Source: Nemertoderma westbladi
Lineage: Eukaryota > Xenacoelomorpha > Nemertodermatida > Nemertodermatidae
Assembly (NCBI GenBank): GCA_032718475.1
Contig: JAUCBJ010004009.1
Span: forward strand, 1-25,463
Length of the DNA: 25,463 nt
Direction of reading: 5' to 3'
Shown: one piece after another, positions 1-10,044 of the stretch
Layout: each line of letters opens with the position of its first letter
Position numbering within the stretch: position 1 is the stretch's first letter
Notes under the pieces: generated by a model
Told to the model about the DNA's origin: nothing
Seen by the model: the letters and a program-made list of their open reading frames with translations, nothing else
The model's database searches: none
Made by a program: the position numbers and the translations under genes

Positions 1-3
1 ATT

Positions 4-21
4 AACAACAACAACAACAAC
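4..21. repeat. (AAC)n microsatellite
   Basis: A short run of about six AAC trinucleotides lies at the left edge. The rest of 22-246 is unique-looking, AT-rich sequence with a C7 run near 84-90. I see no gene in it. Confidence 0.8.
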
Positions 22-246
22 GGAGTGAATACTAGAGGTCTCGCTACGCGAACCTAAAAATCGACTCTCGGAATTAGTGACCCCCCCCTTAACTCTGAAC
101 TGTACCAGGTAGAGAAGGAATAAAATGTAGAAGTTTTTACGGTGGTTGAGAATTGTTTTAATGGCGGGTGGGATTCCAGATTTTTCGGGATCGGGATGCA
201 GTCTGAACACCATTAACTTAATTTAAACTCTACACATTCCCAGGAA

Positions 247-2499
247 AGGGTATGGGGAAGTGGTAAAGTGTATGGGAAACTAGTAAAGTGTATGGGTAAC
301 TGTTAAAAAGTGTATGGTAACTGGTAAAGTGTATGGCAAACTGGTAAAGCTTATGGGGAATTGGTAAAGTGCATGGGAAACTGGTAAAGTCTATGGGAAA
401 TTGGTAAAGTTTATGGGAACTGGTACAATTTATGGGGAATTGGTAAAGTTTCTGGGGAACTGGTAAAGTTGATGGGAACTGGTAAAGTTGATGGGAACTG
501 GTACAATTTATGGGGAACTGGTAAAGTTTATGGGAACTGGTACAATTTATGGGGAATTGGTAAAGTTTATGGGAACTGGTACAATTTATGGGGAACTGGT
601 AAAGTTTATGGGAACTGGTACAATTTATGGGGAACTGGTAAAATTTATGGGAACTGGTACAGTTTATGGGAACTGGTACAGTTTATGGGAACTGGTACAG
701 TTTATGGGCACTGGTACAGTATATGGGAAGTGGTAAAGTTTATGGGAACTGGTAAAATTTATGGGGAACTGGTAAAGTTTATGGGAACTGGTACAATTTA
801 TGGGGAACTGGTAAAGTTTATGGGAACTGGTACAATTTATGGGGAACTGGTAAAGTTTATGGGAACTGGTACAATTTATGGGGAACTGGTAAAATTTATG
901 GGAACTGGTACAGTTTAAGGGAACTGGTACAGTTTATGGGAACTGGTACAGTTTATGGGAACTGGTACAGTTTATGGGAACTGGTAAAATTTATGGGGAA
1001 CTGGTAAAGTTTATGGGAACTGGTACAATTTATGGGGAACTGGTAAAGTTTATGGGAACTGGTACAATTTATGGGGAACAGGTAAAGTTTATGGGAACTG
1101 GTACAATTTATGGGGAACTGGTAAAATTTATGGGAACTGGTACAGTTTAAGGGAACTGGTACAGTTTATGGGAACTGGTACAGTTTATGGGAACTGGTAC
1201 AATTTATGGGAACTGGTAAAATTTATGGGGAACTGGTAAAGTTTATGGGAACTGGTACAATTTATGGGGAACTGGTAAAGTTTATGGGAACTGGTACAAT
1301 TTATGGGGAACTGGTAAAGTTTATGGGAACTGGTACAGTTTATGGGAACTGGTACAGTTTATGGGAACTGGTAAAATTTATGGGGAACTGGAAAAATTTA
1401 TGAGAACTGGTACAATTTATGGGGAATTGGTAAAGTTTATGGGAACTGGTACAATTTATGGGGAACTGGTAAAGTTTATGGGAACTGGTACAATTTATGG
1501 GGAACTGGTAAAATTTATGGGAACTGGTACAGTTTAAGGGAACTGGTACAGTTTATGGGAACTGGTACAGTTTATGGGAACTGGTACAGTTTATGGGAAC
1601 TGGTACAGTTTATGGGAACTGGTAAAATTTATGGGGAACTGGTAAAGTTTATGGGAACTGGTATAGTTTATGGGGAACTGGTAAAGTTTATGGGAACTGG
1701 TACAATTTATGGGGAACTGGTAAAGTTTATGGGAACTGGTACAATTTATGGGGAACTGGTAAAGTTTATGGGAACTGGTACAATTTATGGGGAACTGGTA
1801 AAATTTATGGGAACTGGTACAGTTTAAGGGAACTGGTACAGTTTATGGGAACTGGTACAGTTTATGGGAACTGGTACAGTTTATGGGAACTGGTACAGTT
1901 TATGGGAACTGGTAAAATTTATGGGGAACTGGTAAAGTTTATGGGAACTGGTATAGTTTATGGGGAACTGGTAAAGTTTATGGGAACTGGTACAATTTAT
2001 GGGGAACTGGTAAAGTTTATGGGAACTGGTACAATTTATGGGGAACTGGTAAAGTTTATGGGAACTGGTACAGTTTAAGGGAACTGGTACAGTTTATGGG
2101 AACTGGTACAATTTATGGGGAACTGGTAAAGTTTATGGGAACTGGTACAGTTTATGGGGAACTGGTAAAGTTTATGGGAACTGGTACAATTTATGGGGAA
2201 CTGGTAAAGTTTATGGGAACTGGTACAGTTTAAGGGAACTGGTACAGTTTATGGGAACTGGTACAATTTATGGGGAACTGGTAAAGTTTATGGGAACTGG
2301 TACAGTTTAAGGGAACTGGTACAGTTTATGGGAACTGGTACAATTTATGGGGAACTGGTAAAGTTTATGGGAACTGGTACAGTTTATGGGGAACTGGTAA
2401 AGTTTATGGGACCTGGTACAATTTATGGGGAACTGGTAAAGTTTAGGGGAAACTGGTAAAGTTTAGGGGAAACTGGTAAAGTTTAGGGGGAACTGGTAA
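247..2499. repeat. Minisatellite, 19/20-bp unit in a 39-bp dimer
   Basis: About 115 head-to-tail units fill 2.25 kb. Two unit types alternate: a 20-bp form around GGGGAACTGGTAAAGTTTAT and a 19-bp form around GGGAACTGGTACAATTTAT, or its CAGTTTAT variant. A dimer is 39 bp (13 codons), so it reads open in some frames as a GTGKVYGNWYNLW-like peptide repeat. A TTTAA variant recurs at 914, 1146, 1533, 1823, 2074, 2229 and 2306, marking higher-order blocks of 12, 20, 15, 13, 8 and 4 units. The outer units on both sides are degenerate (AAGTGTATGG on the left, GTTTAGGGG on the right), as expected for the edges of an array kept uniform by unequal exchange. Its open frames are best read as a by-product of the repeat. 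Confidence 0.95.
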
Positions 2500-3574
2500 C
2501 GCAACCAATGATAACTTTTAGCTGAGTAAACTGCTCTTCGTTGCAGTTTACCGGATAGGGATAACATTTCACAAATTTATTGTAATTTTGATTTGTCTAC
2601 TAAAAATAGGTACAGTAAATGAAATTATTAATTTATTTATTATTCACTTGGAAATAAGCTGCAAAGCTTTAGGGGTCATCCTATATGTTATATTGGACAA
2701 TACCTATATTGTTTGGTGTATATTAATCTATATATCTAGAATGGAATCAGTTATTTAGTGGAACAAATCCATTATTGGATTACCTTTGACGTCTTCTAAT
2801 GAAGTTTATTCCCTACTTAACTCTCAATAAACAATATGTTATTGAAGTTTAATTTCATAATTAAAAACACCAAAAGTTTGCCAATATAAAGGATTTCGCT
2901 TTAAAAACAAGTAAATTATGTGCCAGGCAACACTATTGAGCATTGTTATTGCTACAAAAAGAGTTTTACCACATAATTATTTAAAGAAAACTTAGTTAAC
3001 TTTTTTAATTATTTTTATTCTTTATTTTTCTAACCTTTTTTTGTGAAATTTTTAATAGAAAACGTTAAACAAAATTTAAAATAGCCAACGCAAGGTCGAA
3101 GATAGGTCGTAATTGTTTTACTGTAAACCATTATAATAAGACAGCCAAAGTTTGCGCTTCAGAGAAACAGCAAAAAAACTGATTTCGACTTTATTTTTTG
3201 AACTAAATTATTGAACAACTGCATAATTGAAAGCGGTAGCAATAAACTGAAGAGAACATACTCACATAGAATATCGGAAAGCAAAAAACTGTAACGTATT
3301 GCGTGGATAAGATGTAAGGCAAGTCACTCACAGTAGTAGTACAACGGAGATATTAAGATAAAGGATAAGAAGTTCAATATAAACTTTAAAATATATTTTG
3401 TATTTAAACGAATTCTGATTAAAATCAGACTGAATGTCGGAGATTATTGATTATTATTATTGGATGAATTCGAAATAAATTGATTTGGCTTATGGGAAAT
3501 AAATTCAATTCATTAAATGATTGACGTAATTCCGATGTATTGTGTTTGTCGTAGACGCCGCTAGGCGGCGCTGC
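2500..3574. other. AT-rich intergenic region
   Basis: No coding frame, terminal repeats or RNA gene is visible. It lies downstream of the minus-strand DNAJC14-like gene and would hold its 3' untranslated region. The first TTTATT (AATAAA on the minus strand) I find past the stop codon is near 3021, about 550 bp away, so any nearer polyadenylation signal must be a variant. Confidence 0.6.
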
Positions 3575-5071
3575 TTAGTGCCGCTTCCCTCTACGTTTCC
3601 GCTTACCGCCGCTGGGGGGCGCCCCCCCTGAGGAACGCGACTTACACCAGACGGTGCAGGAGTTGGCGGGCAGCTGACACAACGGGCCGCCCTGGCAACG
3701 GGCGAACGCGCTGATATCGTAGACGGTCCCTTCGATATTAGCGTAAACGCGCCGATACAATCCGAAGGCGCGCGCCTCGGCCCAAGTGTCCCCGGGCGCG
3801 CTGGGATGCCGCGCATCGTGGGCAGCGCAGTAGCGCGACTCAATAGCGGGGCGCGCGGTTGCCGCTATACGGTGGAACGCGCCGCACAGAGGGCAGTACA
3901 TATCCGCGGATCCGTCGCACTCAGACGGAGTCGGCTCTGGGTGCGAAGGATCTCGGTACTGCCGACGTGCGGGAGAATCCGCAACCGATTCGTACGCGGA
4001 TTTAACGAGTTTAAACGCCTCGGTGGCGAAGGGGTCCGGGTTTTTATCCGGGTGGAGGAGCACAGCGAGGCGTCTGTAGTTCTGTTTGGCAGACTCGTCG
4101 GTGCAGTCCAGGGGGTCCAGATGCAGGAGTTTGTAGGCGGATGTGGTCCGGCTACCTAGTTGGCGGATCGAGCGGATCGCTTCGGAAGGAGTCGAAGGGA
4201 ACCCAACAGGGGAGGCTTCCCCCGGGACCTCCCATAGCAGAACGGCAGCGCACCGGAACGACCAAACTGATAACTTAACGATCGAAGTAAAAGCGAAGTA
4301 AAGAAAACATATAAGGAGAATAAAAAAGATTAGCAGAAATTTTATTGAATATTTCTTAATAACAAGAAGTTGTTGAAAAGTTCTAGAAGGGAGATTCCTT
4401 ATCCAAATAAAGGGGTATAAAATTGATTGAAATGTTTCTACAGTGAAATATTCTTCTTTAAAGAGTTTCCATCTCCGGATGAGTCGATAATAATGGAAAA
4501 AAATTAATGTTTGAAGGTAAATAAAGGGATAAATAAGGGTGGCGATTGTAGATTCATTAATATATTTATCGGAAAACGAGATAAAAGTGGTAGAAATCGC
4601 AAGAAATATCGCCGTAACATATTGCATAAAAATGGTGCAGATAGGAAGGTTTAAAAGTCTTTGATAAACAGGATTGTCTACAGAGGTTTTCCATTTCTTC
4701 TTTGTGGCCGGGGAAATATTATCAGTTGCATCTGTAGAGTTGGAGCAATCTGGAGGAACTGCAACTGGGGTAGTTTTCACAAAATGTTCGCTACAAACTG
4801 TGTCGTCAATAAAAGTCATTAACCCGAATTCTTTAGTATCGGTAACAGTAGCAACACGGCAATGAATAGAATCTCCTTGGCAGCGGGGGAGATACGTGTT
4901 GGAGTCGTCTGGGACTCTCGTTGTCACGGGAACATATTTGTTGGCAACTGGGGCTTCCGGTAGCGAGAAGCCTTCGAATGGGGAGATAAAATCTCCCTTA
5001 GCAGAAAGGAACCCATCTTCTTGAACGGACTGCCCCAAATCAGCAATAAAAGTTTCAGCAGAAATTGACAT
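3575..5071 (-). CDS. DNAJC14: DNAJC14-like membrane J-domain protein with Jiv domain
   Basis: This is a single open frame of 498 codons. The start chosen is the ATG at 5071, which has A at -3 and an in-frame TAA only a few codons upstream. Counting from that Met, an N-terminal region of unknown function (1-140) precedes hydrophobic segments near 144-166, 175-195 and 243-266. A J domain follows (about 312-374) with the HPD motif at 340-342 that stimulates Hsp70 ATPase. The C-terminal part (about 392-475) has the spacing of the Jiv domain of DNAJC14/DRiP78: a CxxC pair, RYC, an HP, GDTWAE and GTVYDI followed by a CQG. The tail is basic. DNAJC14 proteins are ER-membrane co-chaperones for receptor export; human DNAJC14 is about 700 residues, so this one has a shorter N-terminus. 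The family call rests on the J-Jiv order. Intron absence and the sharp rise in GC upstream of the J domain are odd. An unseen 5' exon or a retrocopy origin remains possible. Confidence 0.85.
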   Translation of the reverse strand: MSISAETFIADLGQSVQEDGFLSAKGDFISPFEGFSLPEAPVANKYVPVTTRVPDDSNTYLPRCQGDSIHCRVATVTDTKEFGLMTFIDDTVCSEHFVKTTPVAVPPDCSNSTDATDNISPATKKKWKTSVDNPVYQRLLNLPICTIFMQYVTAIFLAISTTFISFSDKYINESTIATLIYPFIYLQTLIFFHYYRLIRRWKLFKEEYFTVETFQSILYPFIWIRNLPSRTFQQLLVIKKYSIKFLLIFFILLICFLYFAFTSIVKLSVWSFRCAAVLLWEVPGEASPVGFPSTPSEAIRSIRQLGSRTTSAYKLLHLDPLDCTDESAKQNYRRLAVLLHPDKNPDPFATEAFKLVKSAYESVADSPARRQYRDPSHPEPTPSECDGSADMYCPLCGAFHRIAATARPAIESRYCAAHDARHPSAPGDTWAEARAFGLYRRVYANIEGTVYDISAFARCQGGPLCQLPANSCTVWCKSRSSGGAPPSGGKRKRRGKRH

Positions 5072-5848
5072 TTTACAAAGTTTCAAAAGTTACACCTTTT
5101 TACAGTCCTATAGCTGTATGTATAGTGAGCCAGTCGGTAGATACTGGCAGTCTGCTGGACTGGGGTGGACTTGCAGACTTATGGTACGCTCCTACAGTAG
5201 TTGTTGTAGACCAGCTAGCTACCTTAAACTTAAACAGCCCTTTTAGTCTGTTAGTCAGTATGTCGGTACATTCAATTAAACTTAAACAAACAGTCAGACA
5301 GTTGAATAGTACATGTAAGTCCTACTTACATAAAATGCTACTACAGTACAGGAGTAACGTAAAGGTTATAGTTCGCCTTCACGAAAACACACGTACCGGA
5401 CACCTGTACGCTGTACAGTCTCCGTCTAGTCTATCTATGTTGTCTACATCGATAATGATGTACTGTATCACTGTCGCTATCAAACTTAACTTCCGGTATT
5501 TGGTGTTAGGCTAGTCCAATACAATCCGCGAAAGGCCTACAAACTACAGAACTAAGGTTTTTCCGTTTTCGTAATTTTTTGTGTATCATTTTGCATTTTC
5601 TTCGGAAGATGTGGTAGTGGCCTGTGGGGCGAGCCACGAAAGTAAGCTAACTTTGCATACGGGTACCACCATCTAATCCTCGTGGCTGTCTGTCAGTCTA
5701 ATAATCTTTGAAAGCTTATTTCTCAGGAACTCTCCACTTTCTTGAACTAAAAATTAGTAGGACTGATATATTGAAAAAGTTTAGAAAATGTTGGCTTCCT
5801 GCAATTTCATGGTTCAACGCTAGGAGGCGCTAAATATCAATTCGTCTA
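5072..5848. other. Upstream region of the DNAJC14-like gene
   Basis: This would hold the promoter and 5' untranslated region of the minus-strand gene. I see no clear TATA box. The segment is rich in TACAGTA/TACTGTA heptamers (5193, 5342, 5461). A 149-codon plus-strand open frame at 5065-5514 has no recognisable domain and is probably chance. No transposon boundary is evident. Confidence 0.5.
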
Positions 5849-6560
5849 GGCTTAATAACTTTTGAACTCGGCCCTTACATGCCAAAACCGTCTAAATTTA
5901 TTTTTTCGAAAAATAACATATGCATATATTTGGAATCAGACAAAACGAGGCGCATCTTTCTAGCCAAGTCTTAAGACGTAATTATGAAGTCCTAAGGAGT
6001 TATATTTTTGCCTCAAAAATATCGTATTATCCAACCAAATTCAATTTTTGGCATTTGTATGTTTTGTGCTACAATTGTATTTATCGTCCTACCAGACAAG
6101 CACTAAAAACGATAGTTGCGTTACCACTAAAGATTTTTAACGAGTAGTTGTATCACGATCAGCGACCTTGAAAACCATTATTACCCAAACAATGCGAAAA
6201 TTTATCAGTATGAAATATTTTTAACAAGTTTCATCGTGATCAGCGACTTCGAAAACCCATATACCTTCGGAATTATCAAACCAAACACAACATTTTTTGT
6301 GTTCTAACCAATTACGTATTAAAAATAGCCGGGCCAGATAGGGTTTATACAGTATCTGAGATAATCTGTTTTTGCAAGTAAGAATGCCTAGAACTTCATA
6401 TAACTTACCTAATGGCATTATTTCACAGGATTTCCACCAATCAGGAATCAAATGACAGTCCTGGTATGTATTTTACGTTTTTCTCAAAACTATTTAAAAA
6501 TGAGATAGACGGTTTTGGCATTTTAAGGGCCGCGCTGCATAAATATTTATGAAACTTTTC
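5849..6560. mobile_element. Inverted-repeat element, about 0.7 kb, non-autonomous
   Basis: The stretch at 5873-5904 matches the reverse complement of 6495-6532, sharing GGCCCTTA followed by ATGCCAAAACCGTCTA. Weaker similarity continues outward to about 5849 and 6560. The interior has no coding capacity but carries a diverged tandem duplication: 6133-6175 and 6217-6256 both contain GATCAGCGAC followed by GAAAACC. I could not define a target-site duplication, so the exact ends and class are unknown. Confidence 0.5.
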
Positions 6561-6703
6561 ACAGAATGACCCATGGAATGTTCTTAATAGGGTTGGAGCG
6601 CGAAAAAATTGTTAGGCTAGAAACAATCGAATAAGGAGTAACAAGGTGCCCTGGTAACAAGGTGTGTTTTTTGAAACACGTGGAAAGGGTCGAAATGGCG
6701 GGT

Positions 6704-7155
6704 TTAACCCTTTGAGCCCTAAGGACGTATATATACGTCCTCAACAGTGTCCTAAGGACGTATATATACGTCCTGGTGTTTATTGCTGCCAATGGGGATG
6801 ATTCAAGTTTAGGTTATTCTAGCAGTGTTTATCCATCGCTTAGGACAGTATACTACCCGTTTTAGTTAAAAAAGTGATTGGAGTTTGAGTTAGAGGTTGG
6901 AATTCAACCAATCAGTGATGAGCTCCTTTTTAGAGACAGCAGGCTGCTTAATGAAAGCAGATTGATTGTACCTTGTACTGTACAGTAGGATATGGCAGAG
7001 GTTTGAATGAGTAGCCCTTGAGAATTCCAACCAATCAGAGTTTATTTCCCTGTCAAGCTTGACACTGTAATAATCTACTTTGTAAATAAATAAATACATG
7101 ACTGAAAAGTGAAAAGTGAAATTTTTAAAAAAGGGCCTAGTAACCAAAGGGTTAA
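6704..7155. mobile_element. TTAA-flanked MITE, piggyBac-like
   Basis: TTAA stands at 6704-6707 and at 7152-7155. Immediately inside are CCCTTTG (6708-6714) and its reverse complement CAAAGGG (7145-7151). A TTAA target duplication plus CCC-starting termini is the signature of piggyBac-type transposons. The 444-bp interior has no transposase, so it is a non-autonomous copy. It contains two perfect palindromes close to the left end and a repeated AACCAATCAG motif (near 6907 and 7029). The terminal repeat is only 7 bp, so the class call is moderate. Confidence 0.65.
6722..6774. repeat. Two identical 20-bp perfect palindromes
   Basis: AGGACGTATATATACGTCCT occurs at 6722-6741 and again at 6755-6774, with starts 33 bp apart. 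Each is a perfect palindrome, and the second copy repeats the CCTA that precedes the first. They lie subterminally in the TTAA-flanked MITE, where a transposase binding site would be expected. Confidence 0.9.
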
Positions 7156-7320
7156 GTAAGCCCGGGAAACCAATTTTGAAATTCGGCTGTGATTGGCTGC
7201 TACATATTTGACGTCACTACGCAGTACTCAGATAATTTCTTATATTGTTTTCTATGGAGGGTGATTTTCGATTAATTTAAAAACATATTTAATCTCTATT
7301 TACATTTTCATTTACCTGAA

Positions 7321-7350
7321 CCCCCCCCCCCCCCCCCCCAAAAAAAAAAA
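7321..7350. repeat. C19-A11 homopolymer pair
   Basis: A run of 19 C (7321-7339) is followed directly by 11 A (7340-7350). The inverted counterpart in the right arm of the foldback is G14 at 8621-8634. Confidence 0.95.
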
Positions 7351-7935
7351 TTAAACTACATAACTTAATGAGATTGCATGAAATTTGAAACAGAGTTAGT
7401 TTCACCTCCCTCCTCCATAGGCCTATTGGGTGAGCCATAATTTTTATTTTGCTTTCATTCTTTAGCTACAAGCGTTTGAAAAAGGTGTCTCCGTCGATTT
7501 TACACCAGTTACACCGCAGTTATTCTTCAACCTTATAATGATTTGTTGGTACCGGTACTCTTAGAAAGATGTAAGGATTCGAAATATTTAACACAATCTG
7601 AATCTCGTCATAAAATAGCTGAGATGGGCTTTCAAATGTTGCATGGTTTTGCACCTGCTGGGAGCTATTTTATTCTATTTAATAAATATACCATATTCTA
7701 GAACATTTTGTTTGTGCATGAATAGCTACGTAATAGAATGATTAAAATATTATAAATATTATTAATTTTAAATTTTAATATTAAATTAAATTAAATTAAT
7801 TTATTAAGTATTATTATTAATATAAGTATTGCATTGTCGCCCAGCTAGGTATGGGATAAACAAAATGTTCCAGAATATGGTGAATGCCTATTTAATAAAT
7901 ATAATAAAGGCTAGTGCAGCTAAAAATCCATGCAA

Positions 7936-8385
7936 CTTTTGAACGCAATTACAGGATGTCTCCGCTACTGTATTTTGAATTGATTGATTGAACATCTGGG
8001 CTAACGCCCCCAGCGGCTATAATAATATCATTATAATGTATAAACTATATGTACATCTATCCAATCACGCAAGATTACGACATACAGATAGTCATCGTTA
8101 ACTTAATATTTCAATAAAGTCCTTTATAAGGTTAATCCTGTGTATAAATGGATATTGAAATTTATGCATGATGGATTTACAGTACATGGCCTGTAATCTT
8201 TCTTTATATGTGCGATTGGTGACTTGTATTGATTTTGATCTTGTGGAACAAGCTTTGAGGCTGCATTCTGAAATCGCAAGGGAGTTCAGAGTTGACAAAT
8301 TATACATCCAGCTGGTTTTTTGGTGTGAGTTAAAAATGTCTGAATCTTTAACGATTTTAGCGATAATTTAACGAATCTTTAACGA
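7936..8385. other. Insertion of about 450 bp in the right foldback arm
   Basis: This stretch has no counterpart in the left arm, where the flanking homologous blocks are about 20 bp apart. Near its right end there is a tandem duplication with a period of about 32 bp (GAATCTTTAACGA at about 8341 and 8373). I see no terminal repeats or protein similarity. It could be a separate element or a segment lost from the left arm. Confidence 0.5.
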
Positions 8386-8939
8386 ATTTTAGATTGTGTT
8401 ACATATTAGGAATCCTTGCACGGGCAGCTTTCTAACAGTACTGAAGAATAACTGCGGTGGGACTGGTGTAATATCGTCAGATACCCCTTTTCCAAACGCT
8501 TGTAGTTAAATAATGAAATCGAAAATAAAAAATTCTGGCTCACCCACGGGGGAGGAGGGATGTGAAACTATCTCTGTTTCAAATTTCATAAAATCTCATT
8601 AAGACTTGTAGAAAAATTTCGGGGGGGGGGGGGGCAGGTACCTGAATAACGACACTATATTCCAGGACATGGTGTATACTGTATCAATACAATATACTTC
8701 CATACGATAAAGAAAATCACTTACATTATGACGAAACGACAGATTTAGAAATCCCTCTACTGTAACCAGTAACTAGCGCCTTTCCTTCTCTGAGTAAGCA
8801 ATAATTATATTATGATTAACGAAATTAACTATTCGCGAAATTAACTTAAACTTAACCATAAATAAATTTCATCTGAAGAGGTGCACATCGACGTCATTCA
8901 GGTCGACATTCTTCGAAACCATCGGATCCCTGACTCCAT

Positions 8940-9180
8940 GTCGCATGGCACACGCCTTGAGCAACCATTACCGGCCCCACTGGTTTCTGTCACTATTTCT
9001 GGAGCAAGTGCCAGCTGCACACTACCGGTTCTCCCAGTCTGCCAGACACTGGTTCCGATGTGAATATTATGGGTTTGACGTTCGAGTTGGTCGAGTTCTG
9101 TGTTTGGGTCGTAGGCACCCACGTCGACCCCCAGCACTCATAGTATTCACAGGAAGGTCAAGGAAGGCATCAATATATGA
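8940..9180 (+). pseudogene. Ty3-type retrotransposon protease remnant
   Basis: The aspartic-protease motif DTGSD is encoded at 9045-9059, followed by hydrophobic residues (VNIMG) typical of the retropepsin active-site loop. The region that should precede it lies in another frame (about 8970-9035), so a frameshift separates them, and a TAG at 9141 closes the frame. Its position upstream of the RT and integrase fragments in the same orientation supports a single decayed Ty3 pol. It cannot make a functional protease. Confidence 0.65.
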
Positions 9181-9394
9181 ACAATATTGGTTGGTGCAAA
9201 CAGATTAATGATATCTTTACGTTGTTGGGTTTAAATGATATTTATTTAAATTGTATAAAGTGCGACCTTAATGCTTAATCTTCCTATATAGCCGATGTAG
9301 GGATTATTTTTCTAGCTCTTGGCTCTCAAAATTTCAATTAAACCTAAGCTTCGCAATTATATGTTATGTAAATATAATTTTGAGGCCGAAGAAT

Positions 9395-9620
9395 ACGTAA
9401 AGTCGCACCTCAACGTAGTGAGGGCTCAGCTATGGCTCAGTTCCGTTGCGGTTTTTTGCCGTAAGGTGTCGAGATAGGTCGCTTTCCAGGGTAAACCCCC
9501 TGGAAGAGAGAACTTGTTGCCTCTGTGATTCAGGGGACATTGAAGATGAGATTCATTTTTTGTGTATCTGTACGGCCTTAGAAAGGAGTAACTTTATCCC
9601 CAAGAAATTCAGAGTTTGAT
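9395..9620 (+). pseudogene. LINE (non-LTR retrotransposon) 3'-end remnant
   Basis: At 9515-9572 the frame encodes a CxxCD, then EDE, then HF, then C pattern, resembling the cysteine-histidine tail found after the reverse transcriptase of many LINE-type elements. The preceding bases (about 9430-9500) encode an AQFRCG/LP-like stretch in shifted frames that fits the sequence usually upstream of this motif. Stops and frameshifts show it is dead. It lies between pieces of the Ty3 remnant, so it probably inserted there. The LINE clade cannot be assigned from so short a piece. Confidence 0.55.
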
Positions 9621-9799
9621 ATAATTGTAAAGTTAAAGTTATTATAATGTTGAACACAATCAATCCAGTAGTGCGTGTCTATTACGCGAGTGATTGGAGA
9701 CAAGAAGAACCTTATTAAATAAAAGTCTATAAATAACAGTGAATTGTGTAATTTTTGGTACCTATAGTGCATCATTCACTGCCTACAGGTCGACCTTGC

Positions 9800-9955
9800 T
9801 CTCGGCTCTGTCCCGCACACCCGGAAGATTGTCGATGATATCCTCGCTTTCTCAGCCAATTCCTGCAAACTTTAAACCTTGCTTCCCTACCATCCTCCAG
9901 ACTGACACCTCAGCAGTCACTTGGGCGCTCGCGCTCCTGAAGTGCCGTATATTCA
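9800..9955 (+). pseudogene. Ty3-type reverse transcriptase / RNase H remnant
   Basis: VDDIL, the reverse-transcriptase catalytic motif as seen in Ty3 elements, is encoded at 9831-9845. At 9891-9911, in a different frame, an ILQTDTS stretch fits the start of a Ty3 RNase H (TDxS). Less than 50 bp separates motifs normally hundreds of bases apart, so most of the domain has been deleted. Confidence 0.55.
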
Positions 9956-10044
9956 TTCCTATCTGACCTGCCAGACTTTGAAATAATGAACTGGACCTAG
10001 TCTACTCCCCTGCCACCATATCCGCTCATCATCCACACACCTGG

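Larger units (their letters stand above)
7310..8645. mobile_element. Large foldback (inverted-repeat) element
   Basis: The left arm 7310-7712 is the imperfect inverse of two right-arm pieces: 8386-8645 pairs with about 7310-7605, and 7855-7935 pairs with about 7628-7712. Shared landmarks include GAAATTTGAAACAGAG, CTACAAGCGTTTG, GCAGTTATTCTTCA and CCATATTCT followed by GAACATTTTGT. A loop of about 140 bp of very AT-rich sequence (7713-7854) separates the arms. The left end carries C19 followed by A11 and the right end carries G14, as expected for inverted copies. No protein-coding capacity is visible. Transcription would give a long imperfect hairpin. Confidence 0.75.

Noticed and set aside
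469-2078. Open frames of 65-149 codons in the left minisatellite, repeating a GTGKVYGNWYNLW-like peptide
   Set aside because: They exist in more than one frame, follow purely from the 39-bp period, end at a recurrent repeat variant and have no start context or unique flanking domain.
5072-5086. Upstream TTG as start of the DNAJC14-like protein
   Set aside because: A eukaryotic gene would use the ATG at 5071, which has A at -3; an in-frame TAA lies just upstream.
5065-5514. A 149-codon plus-strand gene opposite the start of the DNAJC14-like gene
   Set aside because: No domain, biased toward TACAGT-derived residues, overlaps the likely promoter, and shows no coding signature.
5607-5690. Possible structured RNA from GATGTGGTA/TACCACCATC and GAGCCACGA/TCGTGGCT pairings
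   Set aside because: The two pairings interleave rather than nest and are short; no RNA family is recognised.
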